Origin: CAZWEZ01 sp964632795
GTDB taxonomy: Bacteria; Pseudomonadota; Alphaproteobacteria; Rhodospirillales; 2-02-FULL-58-16
Length of the DNA: 64,000 bases
NCBI GenBank assembly: GCA_964632795.1
Contig: CAZWEZ010000003.1
Span: forward strand, 28,044-92,043
Direction of reading: 5' to 3'
Program-made: the position numbers and the translations under genes
The notes under the pieces: model-generated
What the model was told of the DNA's origin: nothing
The model's database searches: none
What the model saw: the letters and a program-made list of their open reading frames with translations, nothing else
Shown here: positions 62,187-64,000 of the stretch, one piece after another
How positions within the stretch are numbered: the stretch's first letter is position 1
Layout of the letters: each line of letters opens with the position of its first letter

Positions 62187-62947
62187 CCGACGCCATCGAG
62201 ACGCCAGAGGTGATGATCCACGCCATGGCGCGCCAGATCGCCGACCACGACACCGTGCTCCACGGGGTATCCTCGCCGCTGCCGGTGCTGGCGATGACGG
62301 TGGCGCGCCGCACCCACGCCCCGGACATGGTCTTCATCTCGGGCGCCGAGGGGGTCGATCCGGAGATCGATCGCATCTATCCGTCGTCCTTCGACTACCG
62401 GCTGAACCGCAACGCGGTGGCCTACTTCGGGCTCCACGAGGCGTTCGACCTGGCCCAGCGCGGCGAGCTCGACGTGATGTTCCTGGGCGCCGCCCAGATC
62501 GACCGTCACGGCAACACCAACCTCAGCGTGATCGGTTCCATCGACGCCCCCAAGGTCCAACTTCCCGGCGGCGCGGCCTCGGCGTTCCTGATGCCGATCA
62601 CGCCCAAGGTGGTGATCTGGGTCACCCGCCACGGCCCGCGGACCTTCGTTAAGGAGGTCGATTTCGTGACCGGCCAGGGCTACGACCACCGCTCCGAGGA
62701 GCACCGCAAGAACGAGATGGTGATCGTCACCAGCCTCGGGGTGCTCGACTTCGCCAACCCCCAGCGGACGATGCAGGTGAGGTCGGTCCATCCCGGCCAC
62801 ACCCTCGACGAGATCAGGGACAACACCGGCTTCGAGCTGGCCCTGGCCGAAGATGTCGCCGAGACCCCGGCCCCGGGAGCGGAGATCGTCGAGCTGATCC
62901 GCACCCTCGACCCGGACAACATCAGGCGGAGTGAGTTTGGAGGTTAG
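62183..62947 (+). CDS. CoA-transferase family, subunit B
   Basis: A 254-residue beta subunit: MVFISGAEGVDPEIDRIYPS, DVMFLGAAQIDRHGNTNLSV and PGGAASAFLMPITPKVVIW. In classical CoA-transferases a catalytic Glu lies in SENG or EAG near the start; here GAEGVD is the candidate. The IpdAB relatives use the same scaffold to open rings rather than transfer CoA, so transferase activity is not certain. The ATG at 62183 overlaps the subunit A stop; the very long open frame upstream is a shadow. Confidence 0.86.
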   Translation: MTDAIETPEVMIHAMARQIADHDTVLHGVSSPLPVLAMTVARRTHAPDMVFISGAEGVDPEIDRIYPSSFDYRLNRNAVAYFGLHEAFDLAQRGELDVMFLGAAQIDRHGNTNLSVIGSIDAPKVQLPGGAASAFLMPITPKVVIWVTRHGPRTFVKEVDFVTGQGYDHRSEEHRKNEMVIVTSLGVLDFANPQRTMQVRSVHPGHTLDEIRDNTGFELALAEDVAETPAPGAEIVELIRTLDPDNIRRSEFGG

Positions 62948-62953
62948 AGAAAC

Positions 62954-63859
62954 ATGACCAGCGGCACGAGCGCCGACGGTTGGGGGATCGACAACGAGCA
63001 CCTGACGCTGCGCGACGTCCTGCTGGGCAGGCCCGACCACTTCGCCTGGCGGCCGATCAGCGCCATCGCCCGGCGGACCTTCGCCAACCTGGAGCGCCTG
63101 GGGATCACGTTCGATCTCCAGAAGGCCATGGCCCAGCACCGCGAGATGGTGGACATTTATCAGGCCAACGGCGTGACGACCCATTTCCTGGACGCCGACG
63201 AGGGCCTTCCGTGCAGCGTCTACGCCCGGGATTCGTCGGCCATGACGCCATGGGGGGCGCTGATCACCAGCATCCAGACGCCGTACCGCCGGCGCGACTA
63301 TTCGGTGGTGGCGCGGTTCTACGCCGACAACGCCATGCCGATCTGGCACTGGGTCACCGCCGGCCACTTCGAGGGCGGCGACTTCGACATCATCGAGCCC
63401 GGCGCGGTGATGCTCGGCTACTGCGGCGAGCGCTCCGAGGAAGCCGGCGCCCGGCAGGTCGCCAAGTGGGTCGAAGACGAGGGCTGGGAGGCGCTGGTGG
63501 TGCCGATCCCGGCCCACTTCGTGCACATGGACGCGCTGGTGGTGGCGCTGGCCGACAAGCTCGTCGTCGCCTGCACCGACGCCCCCGAGGACTACGTGGT
63601 GGAGTGGCTCGAGGGGCGGCGGATCGAGATCGTCGACGTCCCCTACCGGAGCTGCATCGGCCTCGGCTGCAACGTGGTGTCGCTGGGCGAGGCGCGGGTC
63701 CTGTCGATGGCGACCAACGTCGATTTGAACGAGCGCCTGCGGGCGCTGGGCTTCGAGGTATTCGCGCCCGACGTCTCCCAGTTCCAGCACGGCGGCGGCG
63801 GCGTCCACTGCATGTCCCAAGCCCTGAGGCGCGACCGCGCGGCTCATCACGCTAACTGA
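62954..63859 (+). CDS. Amidinotransferase-fold hydrolase (DDAH/arginine deiminase superfamily), second copy
   Basis: A 301-residue enzyme closely similar to 579-1502: ARDSSAMTPWGALITSIQTP, HFEGGDFDII, HFVHMDALVV and the Cys nucleophile in HGGGGVHCMSQALRRD (Cys about 286). The catalytic Asp/Glu, His and Cys are all present. It has high-GC codon use like its neighbours, whereas the first copy has not. Six bases separate it from the CoA-transferase B gene, so here the amidino hydrolase belongs to a CoA-ester pathway. It overlaps the antiporter end by 8 bases. Confidence 0.86.
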   Translation: MTSGTSADGWGIDNEHLTLRDVLLGRPDHFAWRPISAIARRTFANLERLGITFDLQKAMAQHREMVDIYQANGVTTHFLDADEGLPCSVYARDSSAMTPWGALITSIQTPYRRRDYSVVARFYADNAMPIWHWVTAGHFEGGDFDIIEPGAVMLGYCGERSEEAGARQVAKWVEDEGWEALVVPIPAHFVHMDALVVALADKLVVACTDAPEDYVVEWLEGRRIEIVDVPYRSCIGLGCNVVSLGEARVLSMATNVDLNERLRALGFEVFAPDVSQFQHGGGGVHCMSQALRRDRAAHHAN

Positions 63860-64000
63860 CCATCCTTTTGACCAGCGGCTTTACGGTCAGGCCTTGGACA
63901 ATGATCGAAAACAGGACAACGCCGTAAGTGATGCTCAGGATGGCAGCCTTGTATTCAATGTCCGGCAGGGACAAGGCCAGGGCGACCGCGATCCCGCCGC
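63852..64000 (-). CDS. NhaP/CPA1-type cation:proton antiporter, C-terminal end
   Basis: Reading leftward from the window edge, 48 residues precede a TAG at 63852-63854: GGIAVALALSLPDIEYKAAI, ITYGVVLFSIIVQGLTVKPL and KRMVS. GGxxVALALSLP and TYGVVLFSIxVQGLT form the last two membrane helices of CPA1 sodium or potassium/proton antiporters. The rest lies beyond the window. It converges on, and overlaps by 8 bases, the DDAH-like gene. Confidence 0.8.
   Translation of the reverse strand, partial: GGIAVALALSLPDIEYKAAILSITYGVVLFSIIVQGLTVKPLVKRMVS

Overview
The window looks like part of a high-GC alphaproteobacterial chromosome or large replicon, probably a soil or aquatic Rhodospirillales- or Rhizobiales-type heterotroph. 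This rests on the family content (branched-chain amino acid (Liv) type ABC systems, CODH/xanthine-dehydrogenase-type molybdenum hydroxylases, Ehu-type ectoine uptake) and on the strongly GC-biased third codon positions from about 14 kb onward. No rRNA, tRNA or housekeeping marker is present, so genus cannot be given. Almost everything encoded is uptake and catabolism of small organic compounds.

Region 1 (1-14,000) has visibly lower GC and is dotted with broken mobile-element and signalling-gene fragments (IS3-type at 405, IS66-type at 2807, histidine-kinase and response-regulator stubs at 13551 and 13720). Leftward genes are a threonine aldolase (cut by the window edge), an amidinotransferase-fold (DDAH-like) hydrolase and an enolase-superfamily dehydratase. 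Rightward lies a variant ectoine-type locus: M20 amidohydrolase, DoeA/EutD-like creatinase-fold hydrolase, EutA-like racemase, EhuABCD importer, GntR/FCD regulator, a second M20 deacylase and a second DoeA-like hydrolase. EutB, EutC and a typical EutE are absent.

Region 2 (14,028-29,300) starts after a strong hairpin. It holds a leftward ThDP enzyme plus DUF1330 protein and, across a promoter region with two perfect palindromes, a rightward run: Liv-type binding protein, iron alcohol dehydrogenase, AraC regulator, two Liv permeases, a Liv ATPase, a LivF-type ATPase fused to a Tm-1-like domain, a Tm-1-partner TIM barrel, and a 963-residue flotillin-like protein with eight 44-residue coiled-coil repeats.

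Region 3 (29,300-41,100) is a molybdenum-hydroxylase island: two SRPBCC genes separated by a 266-bp MITE-like element, a complete hydroxylase set whose large subunit is split into two genes, a second set whose large subunit is fused to a CoxG-type domain, an acyl-CoA synthetase, an enoyl-CoA hydratase and a small DUF1858-like protein.

Region 4 (41,295-51,072) holds an AT-richer quinone-oxidoreductase-like gene, a LarA-like protein, an SMP-30/isochorismatase-fold fusion with Ser in place of the catalytic Cys, a VapBC-type toxin-antitoxin pair, and a three-gene operon (exported protein, cupredoxin-like protein, giant membrane protein on a degenerate polyferredoxin scaffold). That operon is the best candidate here for an undescribed system.

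Region 5 (51,118-64,000) carries a complete leftward LivKHMGF importer plus two tandem extra LivM permeases, then rightward an MBL-fold hydrolase, an intact polyferredoxin related to the giant protein of region 4, a two-subunit CoA-transferase, and a second DDAH-like hydrolase paralogous to the one at 579-1502. The end of an NhaP-type antiporter enters from the right edge. Together regions 2-5 read as a catabolic supercluster: import by Liv-type transporters, hydroxylation by molybdenum enzymes, CoA activation and beta-oxidation-like processing.
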